This document shows, in pieces, positions 9,437 through 18,858 of a DNA stretch of 54,468 nt. Made by a program: the position numbers and the translations under genes. The notes beneath the pieces are model-generated. The model did not search any database. It had not been told where the DNA came from and saw nothing but the letters and a program-made list of their open reading frames with translations. This DNA comes from Methyloversatilis sp. Lineage in GTDB: Bacteria > Pseudomonadota > Gammaproteobacteria > Burkholderiales > Rhodocyclaceae. The DNA lies in contig JAEUNO010000016.1 in assembly GCA_016791045.1 (NCBI GenBank), forward strand, positions 1 to 54,468. The letters are read 5' to 3'. The stretch's first letter is position 1; the number at the start of each line of letters is the position of its first letter.

Positions 9437-11326
9437 ATGAACGATCTGCACAGCCCGGAAATCCAGCTCGTCCGCTTCCGCCGCCGCGTGCTGTTCGCCG
9501 GCGCGCTGGTGCTGGTGTGCTTTTCGCTGCTGCTGGCGCGCTTCGTCTGGCTGCAGGTGGTGATGCACGACTACTACCGCACGCGCGCCGAAGACAATCG
9601 CATCGCGCTGCTGCCGGTGACGCCGAACCGCGGCCTCATCGTCGACCGCAAGGGCGAGGTGCTGGCGCGCAATTACTCGGCCTACACGCTGGAAATCCAG
9701 CCGTCGCGCGTCGACAACCTGGAGCGCACGATCGACGAGCTGGCAGGCATCGTCCATATCGAGGCGCGCGACCGCAAACGCTTCCGCAAGCTGATGGACG
9801 AATCGCGCAACTTCGATTCGCTGCCCATCCGCACCCGGCTCAGCGACGAGGAGGTGGCACGCTTCATCGCGCAGCGCTACCGCTTCCCGGGCGTCGAGGT
9901 GCGCGCGCGGCTGTTCCGCCAGTACCCGAACACCGAACTGGCGTCGCACGTGCTCGGCTACATGGGCCGCATCAACCGGCGCGACGCCGAACGCATCGAG
10001 GAGTCGGACGACGCGGCGAATTACCGCGGCACCGACCACATCGGCAAGAGCGGGCTGGAGCAGCGCTACGAAAGCGAGCTGCACGGACTGACCGGCGTCG
10101 AGCAGGTCGAGGTGACCGCCGCCGGACGCGCGGTGCGCGTGCTGTCGCGCACCCCGCCGCAGCAGGGCAACAACCTGCGGCTGACACTCGACGCGGGGCT
10201 GCAGCGCGTCGTCGAAACCGCCTTCGGTGACCGGCGCGGCGCGCTGGTGGCGATCGAACCGTCGACCGGCGGCGTGCTGGCGCTGGTCAGCAAACCCACG
10301 TTCGATCCGAATCTGTTCGTCGACGGCATCGACACCACAAGCTGGGACGCGCTGAACAACTCGCCCGACCACCCGCTGCTCAACCGCGCCATCTATTCCG
10401 CCTACCCGCCCGGTTCCACCTTCAAGCCCTTCATGGCGCTGGGCGCGCTGACCGCCGGCAAGCGCACACCGCAGTTCGCCATCGCCGATCCCGGCCACTT
10501 CGACTTCGGCGGCCACCGCTTCCGCGACGACAAGGTGGGCGGCCACGGCTCGGTCGACATGCACAAGTCCATCGTGGTGTCGTGCAACACCTATTACTAC
10601 CGGCTTGCCGCCGACTGGGGCATCGACGGCATTTCGAACTTCATGGCGCAGCTCGGGCTGGGCAGCCGCACCGGCATCGACATCGATGGCGAATCGACCG
10701 GCGTGCTGCCGTCGCAGGAATGGAAGAAGAAGCGCTTCAAGCGCCCCGACCAGCAGAAGTGGTACGCCGGCGAAACGATTTCAGTCGGCATCGGCCAGGG
10801 CTACAACGCCTACACGATGATCCAGCTGGCGCACGCCACCGCCATCCTGGCCGCCGACGGCGTGGTGTACCGGCCGCATGTGGTGCGTCAGATCGAGAAC
10901 TCGCGCACCGGCGCCATCCAGCTGATCGAACCGGAACCGATACGCCGGGTCGATCTCAGGCAGGCCGACATCGACGTGATCAAGCGCGCCATGGAAGACG
11001 TGAACCGCGTTGGCACCGGCAGCCGCGCGTTTGCCGGGGCACCGTATGTCGCGGCCGGCAAGACCGGCACGGCGCAGGCCTTCTCGCTGCGCGGTGGCGA
11101 CCTGAAAACCAGCAAGCTGACGGAAAGGCTGCGCGACCACGCGCTGTTCATCGCCTACGCACCGGCCGACAACCCGAAGATCGCGCTGGCCGTGCTGGTC
11201 GAGAACGCGGGTTTCGGTTCGCAATCGGCGGCGCCGATCGCGCGCCAGGTGTTTGACTACTATCTGCTGGGCAATCTGCCGGCCGGCCCGGCGCCCGAGG
11301 ACACGGATGCAACTGACAGCGAATAG
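9437..11326 (+). CDS. mrdA: Penicillin-binding protein 2 (elongation D,D-transpeptidase)
   Basis: PBP2 (629 residues) cross-links peptidoglycan during cell elongation, working with RodA at the outer face of the inner membrane. It has one N-terminal membrane anchor (about residues 17-37), a PBP dimerisation domain and a transpeptidase domain. The active-site motifs are S327-TFK (GSTFKPF), S382-C-N and K542-TG (KTGTAQ). The length is normal. It lies in the usual place between mreD and rodA, and its last 20 bases overlap the start of rodA. Confidence 0.97.
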   Translation: MNDLHSPEIQLVRFRRRVLFAGALVLVCFSLLLARFVWLQVVMHDYYRTRAEDNRIALLPVTPNRGLIVDRKGEVLARNYSAYTLEIQPSRVDNLERTIDELAGIVHIEARDRKRFRKLMDESRNFDSLPIRTRLSDEEVARFIAQRYRFPGVEVRARLFRQYPNTELASHVLGYMGRINRRDAERIEESDDAANYRGTDHIGKSGLEQRYESELHGLTGVEQVEVTAAGRAVRVLSRTPPQQGNNLRLTLDAGLQRVVETAFGDRRGALVAIEPSTGGVLALVSKPTFDPNLFVDGIDTTSWDALNNSPDHPLLNRAIYSAYPPGSTFKPFMALGALTAGKRTPQFAIADPGHFDFGGHRFRDDKVGGHGSVDMHKSIVVSCNTYYYRLAADWGIDGISNFMAQLGLGSRTGIDIDGESTGVLPSQEWKKKRFKRPDQQKWYAGETISVGIGQGYNAYTMIQLAHATAILAADGVVYRPHVVRQIENSRTGAIQLIEPEPIRRVDLRQADIDVIKRAMEDVNRVGTGSRAFAGAPYVAAGKTGTAQAFSLRGGDLKTSKLTERLRDHALFIAYAPADNPKIALAVLVENAGFGSQSAAPIARQVFDYYLLGNLPAGPAPEDTDATDSE

Positions 11327-12473
11327 GTGGCTGTGGCTGCGCGGCACGCTGGGCAGCGTGCTGGGCAAGCTCGATCTGCCGCTGGTGATCATCGCGGGCA
11401 CGCTGCTGGCACTGGCCACCCTGGTCATGGCGAGCGCCACGGCCGACTTCGGCTTCCGCTTCGAGGCGCATCTGGTCAATCTGGCGGTCGGTCTGTCGGT
11501 CATGCTGCTGGTGGCGCAGATTCCGCCGCTGCGCCTGATGCAGCTTGCGCTGCCGTTCTACCTGCTGGGCGTGGTGCTGCTGATCGGCGTCGAGCTGTTC
11601 GGCGAAACGTCCAAGGGCGCGCAGCGCTGGCTCGACATCGGCTTCACCCGCATCCAGCCATCCGAAATGCTGAAGATTTCGGTGCCGCTGATGCTCGCCT
11701 GGTATTTCCACCGCCACGAGTCGCAGCTGCGGGTGCGCGACTTCCTGGTCGCGCTCGTCATCCTGATCATTCCGGTCGGCCTGATTTTCCATCAGCCGGA
11801 TCTCGGCACCGCCATCCTGGTGCTGGCGGCCGGCGTGTTCGTCATCTTCTTTGCCGGCCTGTCGTGGAAGCTCATCATTCCGGTGCTGGTGATCGGCGTG
11901 GTGGCGGTCACCACGGTGGCGGTCGAAGGCGACGCGCTGTGCGCCGAAGGCGTCAAGTGGCCGGGCTTCAAGGACTATCAGCGCCAGCGCGTGTGCACGC
12001 TGCTCGACCCGACGGCCGACCCGCGCGGCAGCGGCTTCCACATCATCCAGTCCAGCATCGCGATCGGCTCCGGCGGCGTGTTCGGCAAGGGCTGGAAGGA
12101 AGGCACGCAAACCCACCTCGAATTCGTACCCGAGCGCCACACCGACTTCATCTTCGCGGTGATGGCGGAAGAGTTCGGCCTGCTCGGCTGCCTCGTGCTG
12201 CTCGCCATATATATATTGCTGATCGGCCGCGGCCTGATGATCGCGGCCAGCGCGCCGCTGCTGTTCTCCCGCCTGCTGGCCGGGGCGATTTCGCTGTCGT
12301 GCTTCACCTATGCCTTTGTGAACATGGGCATGGTGACCGGCGTGCTGCCGGTGGTCGGCGTGCCCTTGCCCTTCGTGAGTTACGGCGGCACCGCACTGGT
12401 CACGCTGTGCATCGGTCTGGGCCTGCTGATGTCGATCGAGGCGCACCGGCGGTCCCGCCGGCGCGACCGCTGA
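11307..12473 (+). CDS. rodA: Rod shape-determining glycosyltransferase RodA
   Basis: RodA (388 residues) is a SEDS-family peptidoglycan glycosyltransferase that polymerises lipid II in the inner membrane with PBP2. About ten membrane segments are visible. SEDS signatures include GAQRWLDIGFTRIQPSEMLK and the C-terminal GVPLPFVSYGGTALV. The start chosen is the ATG at 11307, with GAGGA a few bases upstream. A frame opening 18 codons earlier would lengthen the overlap with mrdA and adds only polar residues. Confidence 0.96.
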   Translation: MQLTANRWLWLRGTLGSVLGKLDLPLVIIAGTLLALATLVMASATADFGFRFEAHLVNLAVGLSVMLLVAQIPPLRLMQLALPFYLLGVVLLIGVELFGETSKGAQRWLDIGFTRIQPSEMLKISVPLMLAWYFHRHESQLRVRDFLVALVILIIPVGLIFHQPDLGTAILVLAAGVFVIFFAGLSWKLIIPVLVIGVVAVTTVAVEGDALCAEGVKWPGFKDYQRQRVCTLLDPTADPRGSGFHIIQSSIAIGSGGVFGKGWKEGTQTHLEFVPERHTDFIFAVMAEEFGLLGCLVLLAIYILLIGRGLMIAASAPLLFSRLLAGAISLSCFTYAFVNMGMVTGVLPVVGVPLPFVSYGGTALVTLCIGLGLLMSIEAHRRSRRRDR

Positions 12474-12477
12474 GCCG

Positions 12478-13464
12478 ATGATCGCCGCCCGCAGCCTGTG
12501 CCCGGTGGCGCTGTGCGCCCTGCTGGCCGGCTGCGCCGGAGCGCCGGTCAGCGAGCCGCCACCGGCGCCGGCACCTGTCGCTGCGCCCTCCCCCGCGCCG
12601 GCCGCTGCACCGACGGGCAAACCGCGCCCGGGCGGTTTCTACCTCGACGACGGCCCGGGCGACAACGCCCCCGATGCGCAGACACTGGCCGCGATTCCCG
12701 ACGCCGTGCCGCGCGACGAGCCGCTGCACCGCTTCGCCAACCGGCCGTACAGCGCGCTCGGCCTGAGTTTCGTGCCGCTGACCGAACACCGGCCGTTCCG
12801 CCAGCGCGGGCGCGGCAGCTGGTACGGCCGCAAATTCCACGGCCAGAAAACGTCGAGCGGCGAGCCGTACGACATGTATGGCATGACCGCCGCCCACGCC
12901 ACCCTGCCGATTCCGAGCTATGCGCGGGTGACCCATCTGGCCAGCGGCCGCTCGGTCGTGGTGCGGGTAAATGACCGGGGCCCGTTCAAGCCCGGCCGCG
13001 TGATCGACCTGTCGTGGACCGCAGCCGCCAAGCTCGGCTACGTGAACGACGGCAGCGCCGAGGTCGAGGTCGAGGCGGTGTTCGCACCCGGCAGCGCCGG
13101 CGACCTGCTGGCCCGGCGCGCCGCCGGGCAGCCGGAAATCGCGCGCCCGGCACCGGGGCCTGCCGCTCCCGCGGCGCCCGCCGACGACGTGATCGCCGCG
13201 CTGGCCGCCGACGGCGCGACCGACGCGCCGACCGACGGCCACTGGCTGCAGCTGGGCGCCTTCAGCACGCTCGACAACGCGCAGGCGCTGTCGCGCCGGA
13301 TCGCCGCAGCGCTCGGCGAACTGGCCGACCGGATCAGCGTATCGAGCGACGGCGAGCGGCACCGCGTGCGCGCCGGTCCGTTCGGGAGCCGCGACGCGGC
13401 GCAGGGCGCCGCCCGCGCGCTGCGCGACCAGCTCGGCCTGGAGGCGCTGCTCATCACGCGCTGA
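12478..13464 (+). CDS. rlpA: Septal ring lytic transglycosylase RlpA family lipoprotein
   Basis: This 328-residue lipoprotein starts MIAARSLCPVALCALLAGC (lipobox L-A-G-C). A Pro/Ala-rich linker is followed by the double-psi beta-barrel domain (about residues 110-200: GRGSWYGRKFHGQKTSSGE, then RVNDRGPF). A C-terminal SPOR domain (about 255-328, WLQLGAFSTLDNAQAL) binds denuded glycan at the septum. In Pseudomonas aeruginosa RlpA cleaves naked glycan strands. It begins four bases after rodA, so it belongs to the shape operon. Confidence 0.93.
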   Translation: MIAARSLCPVALCALLAGCAGAPVSEPPPAPAPVAAPSPAPAAAPTGKPRPGGFYLDDGPGDNAPDAQTLAAIPDAVPRDEPLHRFANRPYSALGLSFVPLTEHRPFRQRGRGSWYGRKFHGQKTSSGEPYDMYGMTAAHATLPIPSYARVTHLASGRSVVVRVNDRGPFKPGRVIDLSWTAAAKLGYVNDGSAEVEVEAVFAPGSAGDLLARRAAGQPEIARPAPGPAAPAAPADDVIAALAADGATDAPTDGHWLQLGAFSTLDNAQALSRRIAAALGELADRISVSSDGERHRVRAGPFGSRDAAQGAARALRDQLGLEALLITR

Positions 13465-13622
13465 CTGTTCCGCCGCACGTGCGCTGATCGCGCCGCGAGC
13501 ACCTCTCGCGAGGCGCCGTAACACCTGCATACGAGCCATTACAGAGTTTGCTACATCGGCCTGCAACACTGCATGCGTCGCGGTCCCTTTCCGGTGACCG
13601 CATTTCGCAGGCAGCGTCCGCC

Positions 13623-14207
13623 ATGTCCTCCCCCCGCTACTCCGTTCAACCCGTCTGGCGATCCGGCCTGACGGCCGCCCTGTGCGCCGGCCTGCTCGCC
13701 GCCTGCGCTTCGCCGCCCCGGCCGGCACCCTACACCGGGTCGCCGCGGCCGCCGCCGGTGAAGGCGGTGACCGATCTGTCGGTCTATCCATCACGCGGCC
13801 AGAACGCGACCACACAGCGACGCGACCGCTACGAATGCAACGCCTGGGCGGTCGGCGAATCCGGCTTCGATCCGGCCACCCGGCGCACCGTGCCGACACC
13901 GGTGCCGCGCGTCGAAGCCGATCCGCCGTCCGGCTACGGGCTGGCCGCCGGCACGGTGACCGGTGCCGTCATCGGCGCCGCGGTCGGCAGCCCGTATCAC
14001 ACGGGGCAGGGCGCAGCGATCGGTGCCGTGGTCGGCGCAGCCGCCGGTGCCGCATCGGACGCCTCGCGCGAAGCGCGTGCCGCCCGGGTCGAGGACGCCT
14101 ACGCGCAGCGTGCCGCACAGCGCGATGCCGCCGACAGCGAACAGGCGAACCGCTACCGGCGCGCGCTGGTCGCCTGTCTCGAAGGCCGCGGCTATGCCGT
14201 GCGCTGA
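13623..14207 (+). CDS. Glycine-zipper lipoprotein with a WA-DP repeat domain
   Basis: The start at 13623 gives 194 residues with a lipoprotein signal (LTAALCAGLLAACASPP). The domain YPSRGQNATTQRRDRYECNAW is followed by GESGFDP, then a glycine-zipper segment (GTVTGAVIGAAVGS and GAAIGAVVGAAAG). It ends RYRRALVACLEGRGYAVR. Glycine zippers of this kind occur in outer-membrane lipoproteins. The first half and last ~15 residues match the C-terminal part of the next gene's product, so the two are paralogues, with the zipper inserted in this one. The function is unknown. Confidence 0.75.
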   Translation: MSSPRYSVQPVWRSGLTAALCAGLLAACASPPRPAPYTGSPRPPPVKAVTDLSVYPSRGQNATTQRRDRYECNAWAVGESGFDPATRRTVPTPVPRVEADPPSGYGLAAGTVTGAVIGAAVGSPYHTGQGAAIGAVVGAAAGAASDASREARAARVEDAYAQRAAQRDAADSEQANRYRRALVACLEGRGYAVR

Positions 14208-14239
14208 TCACGCCGCATTCACCACAGGGACGACGCATC

Positions 14240-15247
14240 ATGAAACACGGTGACACGCAGCACACCCGTCACACCCGGCTCGGCCGCACCGGCGCGGCGC
14301 TCGTTGCGCTGCTGCTTCTTGGCAGCAGCGCCGCGTTTTCGCAGGAAGGCCGCGGTGGCGGTGGCGGTGACCGGGGCGACCGCGGTGATCGCGGTGGCGC
14401 ACGCCAGGGTCAGGAATCGCGCGGCGAGCGGCAGGGACCGCGCGAAGACCGCGGCGCCCGGGCGCCCCGCGAAGCTCAGCGCGACGGACAACGCAACACG
14501 CAGCGCACCCCGGAGCGGTCCCGGGAGCGCACCGAACGACGCGACGCCGGTCGCGGCGACATGCGCAGTGACATGCGTGGCGACCCGCGCGGCGAACGTC
14601 GTGGCGACTTCGGGTCGCGCGACGACCGGCGCGGCGATCGCGCCGTGCCGCGCGCCGCCTACCAGAACCGCATCGAGCGGCACGTCCCGCAGGCCTATCA
14701 CCCGGCGGGGCACAGCCGGCATCCGGCGCACTATCCGGGCCGCGGCGCCGTGGTGCAGCGACTGCCGCGCGACGTGCATGTGCATCACCATCACGGCCGG
14801 CCCTTCTACCGCTCGCACGGCGTGTGGTACCGGCCGAGCGGTGCCTACTTTTCGGTGGTCGGCCCGCCGATCGGCGCCTTCATCACGGTGCTGCCCTGGG
14901 GTTACACGGTGATCGACTACGGCGGACGCCCGTACTACCGCTACGACGACGTGTATTACGCGCGGCGCGACGATGGCTATGTGGTCGTCGAGCCGCCGGA
15001 AGGTCAGTACGCCGACAGCGAACCCGCCGGATCGGACGAACTGTTCGTCTATCCGGCCGCCGGTCAGAGCGCGGAGCAGCAGGCGACCGACCGCTTCGAA
15101 TGCCACGACTGGGCGTCGTCCCAGACCGGCTACGACCCGACCCGGGTGTCCGGCGGCGTGCCGCCCGAAGAAGCCGCCGACGCGCGCGTCGCCTATCTGC
15201 GCGCCATGACCGCCTGTCTGGAGGCGCGCAACTACACGGTGCGCTGA
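14240..15247 (+). CDS. Secreted Arg/Gly/Asp-rich protein, DUF6515-like
   Basis: This 335-residue exported protein has a signal peptide (about residues 14-35, TGAALVALLLLGSSAAFSQ). A long low-complexity region of G, D and R follows (about 36-140), then a His-rich stretch (VHVHHHHGRPFYRSHG). Next is a domain containing RPSGAYFSVVGPPIGAFI and YYARRDDGYVVVEPP. The C-terminal segment FVYPAAGQSAEQQATDRFEC...WASSQTGYDP...ACLEARNYTVR repeats the domain of the preceding gene. The family label comes from memory of similar secreted proteins and is tentative. Confidence 0.72.
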   Translation: MKHGDTQHTRHTRLGRTGAALVALLLLGSSAAFSQEGRGGGGGDRGDRGDRGGARQGQESRGERQGPREDRGARAPREAQRDGQRNTQRTPERSRERTERRDAGRGDMRSDMRGDPRGERRGDFGSRDDRRGDRAVPRAAYQNRIERHVPQAYHPAGHSRHPAHYPGRGAVVQRLPRDVHVHHHHGRPFYRSHGVWYRPSGAYFSVVGPPIGAFITVLPWGYTVIDYGGRPYYRYDDVYYARRDDGYVVVEPPEGQYADSEPAGSDELFVYPAAGQSAEQQATDRFECHDWASSQTGYDPTRVSGGVPPEEAADARVAYLRAMTACLEARNYTVR

Positions 15248-15267
15248 ATCCCGGAACGGATGAAAAC

Positions 15268-15323
15268 GGCGGGTGTGCCGCCCTCACGCAGTCAAAATCC
15301 TGCGCGAGGGCGGCACACCCGCC
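15268..15323. terminator. Long inverted repeat between convergent genes
   Basis: An 18-bp perfect inverted repeat (15268-15285 with 15306-15323, GGCGGGTGTGCCGCCCTC and its complement) continues inward with a few more pairs around a short loop. It sits in the 106-bp gap between the convergent secreted-protein gene (+) and the P-II-like gene (-). It has no clear T tract, but its strength and position suggest a bidirectional transcription stop. Confidence 0.6.
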
Positions 15324-15353
15324 GCGTGGTTCGAGCCTCCGGGCCCCTGTGCG

Positions 15354-15692
15354 TCAGCCCTGCGGCGAACCCACCGTCGTCTTGTTGATGAATACCGCCC
15401 GATCGACCGACACCACCCACACCAGCCCGTCACCGGTCTGGCCGGTGCAGGCGACGCTGACGATGCGGCGCACGATTTCATCGACCAGTTCTTCCTGCGC
15501 GATGATTTCGATGCGCACCTTGGCCGAGTAGTCGGTCAGTTCATCCTTGATGCTGTGCGGAATGTGATCGCTGGGCGAACCACAGCCTTCGACCTTGCTG
15601 ATCGTCATGCCCTGGAAGCCCGGCATTTCGCGCAGCACCGTTCGCAGCCGGGCCAGCTTGTTCGGGCGGATGACAGCTCTGATTTCCTTCAT
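15354..15692 (-). CDS. P-II-like regulatory protein of a metal-efflux operon
   Basis: This 112-residue protein starts MKEIRAVIRPNKLARLRTVL like GlnB/GlnK, with the ferredoxin-like trimer fold implied. The T-loop region reads VEGCGSPSDHIPHS and lacks the uridylylated Tyr of classical P-II. It is the last gene of the RND operon, 16 bp after the pump gene. A divergent P-II group next to heavy-metal RND genes (called PII-NG in the literature) fits this. It would sense a ligand and modulate the pump or its expression rather than nitrogen. The start at 15692 is chosen by homology. Confidence 0.85.
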   Translation of the reverse strand: MKEIRAVIRPNKLARLRTVLREMPGFQGMTISKVEGCGSPSDHIPHSIKDELTDYSAKVRIEIIAQEELVDEIVRRIVSVACTGQTGDGLVWVVSVDRAVFINKTTVGSPQG

Positions 15693-15708
15693 CTGAATGC
15701 TCCTTGAA

Positions 15709-18700
15709 TCAAGCCTCGTAGGGCTTGTCGTCAAACCAGGTATAGAGGGCGGGCACCACGACGAGGGTCAGCAGCGTGCAGGTGATCAGGCCGCCGATCA
15801 CCACGATGGCGAGCGGCCGCTGCACTTCCGAACCCGGTCCGGTGGCGAACAGGAAGGGCACCAGGCCCAGCATCGCCACGGTTGCGGTCATCATCACCGG
15901 CCGGAAGCGCATCTTTGCGCCATGCACGACCGCCTGCATCAACTCCATGCCTTCGTTGCGCAGGTTGCGGATGTAGGACACCAGTACCACGCCGTTGAGC
16001 ACCGCGATACCCCACAGCGCGATGAAGCCGACCGACGCGGGCACCGACAGGTATTCGCCGCTGATGAACAGCCCGATCACACCGCCGATCGACGCGAACG
16101 GCAGCACCGTGATGATCAGCGTGGCGAACCTGACCGATCCGAACAGCAGGAACAGCAGGAAGAAGATCGCCGCCACCGTGATCGGCACGATGATCGACAG
16201 GTGACCCAGCGCGCGTTCCATGTTCTGGAACTGGCCGCCCCACTCGAAGTAGTACCCCTCGGGCAGTTCGACCTCGGCGCCGACCTTCTGTTGCAGCTCG
16301 GCCACGAAACCGCCGAGGTCGCGGTTGGCCACATTGATGCCGATCACGATGCGGCGCTTGCCGGTTTCGCGCGAAATCTGCGCCGGGCCGTCGCGCACCT
16401 CGATGCTGGCCAGGCTGGACAACGGCAGCTGCGCGCCGTCCGGCGTGGTGATCAGCATGTTGCTGATGGCTTCGATGTTGTCGCGGAAGCGCTCGGGCAG
16501 ACGCACCACCGCGGCAAAGCGCCGCTCGCCCTCGAACACGTCGGTGACATGACGGCCACCGATGGCCGCTTCGATCAGGTCGTTGATGTCCGCCACATTG
16601 AGGCCGTGGCGGGCAATCGTGCGCCGGTCGATCTCGATCGTGAGGTACTGCTGGCCGGTCACCCGCTCGATCTTGATTTCCGACGCCCCCGGCACGGTGC
16701 GCGCCACGCGCGCGATTTCCGCACCCTTGTCGCGCAGCAGGTCGAGGTCGTAGCCGAAGATCTTCACCGCCACGTCGGCGCGCACACCGGTCACCATTTC
16801 GTCGACGCGGTCGGAAATCGGCTGCGCCATGATGATGTTGACGCCGGGCAGCGCACTCATCTTTTCGCGCATCGCCTCCTGGATGGTTTCCTGCGTCCAG
16901 CCCTCGGGCCACTCGTCACGCGGCTTCAGCGACACGATGGGCGTCGACTCGTTCTGCGACTGCGGATCGGCCGGCGACTCGCCGCGACCCACGCCGGACA
17001 CCGCCGACTTCACGCCCGGCACTTCCATCACCAGGCGCATCGCCTCGCGCTCCATCTTCAGCGACTCTTCGAGCGAAATGTTGGGTACGCGGTCCATCGC
17101 CGGCACCACCGAACCTTCCTTCATTTCCGGAATGAAGGCGGTGCCGAGGAAGGGCAGCATCGCAAGGGCGCCGACGAAGGCCAGCACCGCCAGTGACACC
17201 GTCTTCTTGCTGTTGGCGACCGCCCAGGTCAGCATCGGCACGTAGGGCTTCTTCAGCAGCGCGATCAGCTTGGTGTCGTGGTCGGCACCGCCCTTGAGCA
17301 GATAGCTCGACAGCACCGGCGTCAGCGTCAGCGACAGCACCAGCGACACGAACAGCGCGATGGCGATGGTGTAGGCGAGCGGCGCGAACATCTTGCCTTC
17401 CATGCCCTGCAGCGTCATCAGCGGCAGGAACACCAGAATGATGATGCCGATGCCGAAGATGACCGGCGTGGCCACCTCCATCACCGCGGACAGGATGACG
17501 CGGATGCGGCTTTCGCCCTCTTCCTTGGCGTGGCCGAGCCGCTCGAAGGCGTTTTCGACCACCACGACCGAGCCGTCGACCATCAGTCCGATCGCGATCG
17601 CAAGCCCCCCCAGCGACATCAGGTTGGCCGACAGCCCGACCTGGTTCATCACGATGAAGGTGACCAGCGGCGTGATCACCAGTGTGGCGATCACGATGAC
17701 CGACGAACGCAGGTCGCCGAGGAACAGGTAGAGCACGATGACGACGAAGATGACGCCTTCGATCAGCACCTTGATGACGGTGGCGAGCGCGGCGTCGACC
17801 AGTTCGGACCGGTCGTAGTAGGGCTCGATCTTCAGACCGCCGGGCAGCATGTTCTTGTCGTTGATCTCGGCCACCTTCTTCTTGATGTCCGACACCACGG
17901 CCTTGGCATTGCCGCCGGCCATCATCATCACCACACCGCCGACCGCCTCGGTGGTGCCGTTCTTGACCACCGCGCCCACGCGCACCGCATGGCCGAAGGC
18001 GACCTCGGCCACGTCGCGGATGTATACAGGCGTGCCGCCGACCTCCTTCACCACGATGAGGCGGATGTCTTCCAGGTTCTGCACCAGGCCGACGCCGCGG
18101 ATCAGGTACTGCTCGGCGTTCTGCGGCAGGATGCCGCCGCCGGCGTTGGCGTTGTTGCGGCCGAGCGCCTCGTACACATCCTTCACCGTCAGGCCGTAGT
18201 GGCGCAGCCGGTCCGGATTGACCAGCACCTTGTACTGCTTCTGGAAACCGCCCTGCGAGTTGATTTCCGCGACACCGGTGGTCGAGCGCAGCAGCGGCCG
18301 CACCACCCAGTCCTGCACGGTGCGCCGCTCGGTCAGCTCGGCCTGCGTCAGTTCGCGGTCGCCGTCGTCCGGCTTCACCAGGGTGTACTGATACACCTCG
18401 CCCAGACCGGTGGACACCGGCCCGAGCACCGGCACGACGCCCGCAGGCATGCGGTCGCGCACTTCGAGCAGGCGTTCCATCACCAGCTGGCGAGCGAAGT
18501 ACAGGTCGGTCTTGTCGGTGAACACCAGCGTGATCAGCGACAGGCCCGGCTTGTTCAGCGAGCGCATTTCGACCAGGCCGGGCAGGCCCGTCATGCCGAT
18601 CTCGACCGGCACGGTGATGAAGCGCTCGACCTCTTCCGGCGAGCGCCCGGGCGCGTCAGTGGCGATCTGCACCTGAACGTTGGTCACGTCGGGGAAGGCA

Positions 18701-18810
18701 TCCACCGACAGCTTGCGCGCTGCGTCGAGGCCGAAGGCCAGCAGACACAGCGCAACCACGACAATCACGAGGCGCTGTTTGAGCGCCCCGCGTACAAGTC
18801 CTTCAATCAT
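15709..18810 (-). CDS. Heavy-metal efflux RND pump, CzcA/CusA family
   Basis: This 1033-residue inner-membrane transporter has the RND layout: TM1 (RLVIVVVALCLLAFGL), a large periplasmic loop, TM2-6, a second loop and TM7-12. The TM4 signature reads GLMVDGSVVVVEN, of the heavy-metal (HME) branch. Classical Zn/Cd/Co CzcA proteins have DFG...DGA at this place; here it is AIG...DGS, so the metal cannot be assigned. It should work as a trimer, driven by protons, with the adaptor and channel encoded just upstream. Confidence 0.93.
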   Translation of the reverse strand: MIEGLVRGALKQRLVIVVVALCLLAFGLDAARKLSVDAFPDVTNVQVQIATDAPGRSPEEVERFITVPVEIGMTGLPGLVEMRSLNKPGLSLITLVFTDKTDLYFARQLVMERLLEVRDRMPAGVVPVLGPVSTGLGEVYQYTLVKPDDGDRELTQAELTERRTVQDWVVRPLLRSTTGVAEINSQGGFQKQYKVLVNPDRLRHYGLTVKDVYEALGRNNANAGGGILPQNAEQYLIRGVGLVQNLEDIRLIVVKEVGGTPVYIRDVAEVAFGHAVRVGAVVKNGTTEAVGGVVMMMAGGNAKAVVSDIKKKVAEINDKNMLPGGLKIEPYYDRSELVDAALATVIKVLIEGVIFVVIVLYLFLGDLRSSVIVIATLVITPLVTFIVMNQVGLSANLMSLGGLAIAIGLMVDGSVVVVENAFERLGHAKEEGESRIRVILSAVMEVATPVIFGIGIIILVFLPLMTLQGMEGKMFAPLAYTIAIALFVSLVLSLTLTPVLSSYLLKGGADHDTKLIALLKKPYVPMLTWAVANSKKTVSLAVLAFVGALAMLPFLGTAFIPEMKEGSVVPAMDRVPNISLEESLKMEREAMRLVMEVPGVKSAVSGVGRGESPADPQSQNESTPIVSLKPRDEWPEGWTQETIQEAMREKMSALPGVNIIMAQPISDRVDEMVTGVRADVAVKIFGYDLDLLRDKGAEIARVARTVPGASEIKIERVTGQQYLTIEIDRRTIARHGLNVADINDLIEAAIGGRHVTDVFEGERRFAAVVRLPERFRDNIEAISNMLITTPDGAQLPLSSLASIEVRDGPAQISRETGKRRIVIGINVANRDLGGFVAELQQKVGAEVELPEGYYFEWGGQFQNMERALGHLSIIVPITVAAIFFLLFLLFGSVRFATLIITVLPFASIGGVIGLFISGEYLSVPASVGFIALWGIAVLNGVVLVSYIRNLRNEGMELMQAVVHGAKMRFRPVMMTATVAMLGLVPFLFATGPGSEVQRPLAIVVIGGLITCTLLTLVVVPALYTWFDDKPYEA

Positions 18811-18858
18811 GTTTCATCCAATCCGGTAGCGAGTGGGGACAAGGCGGCGAAGACGGCA

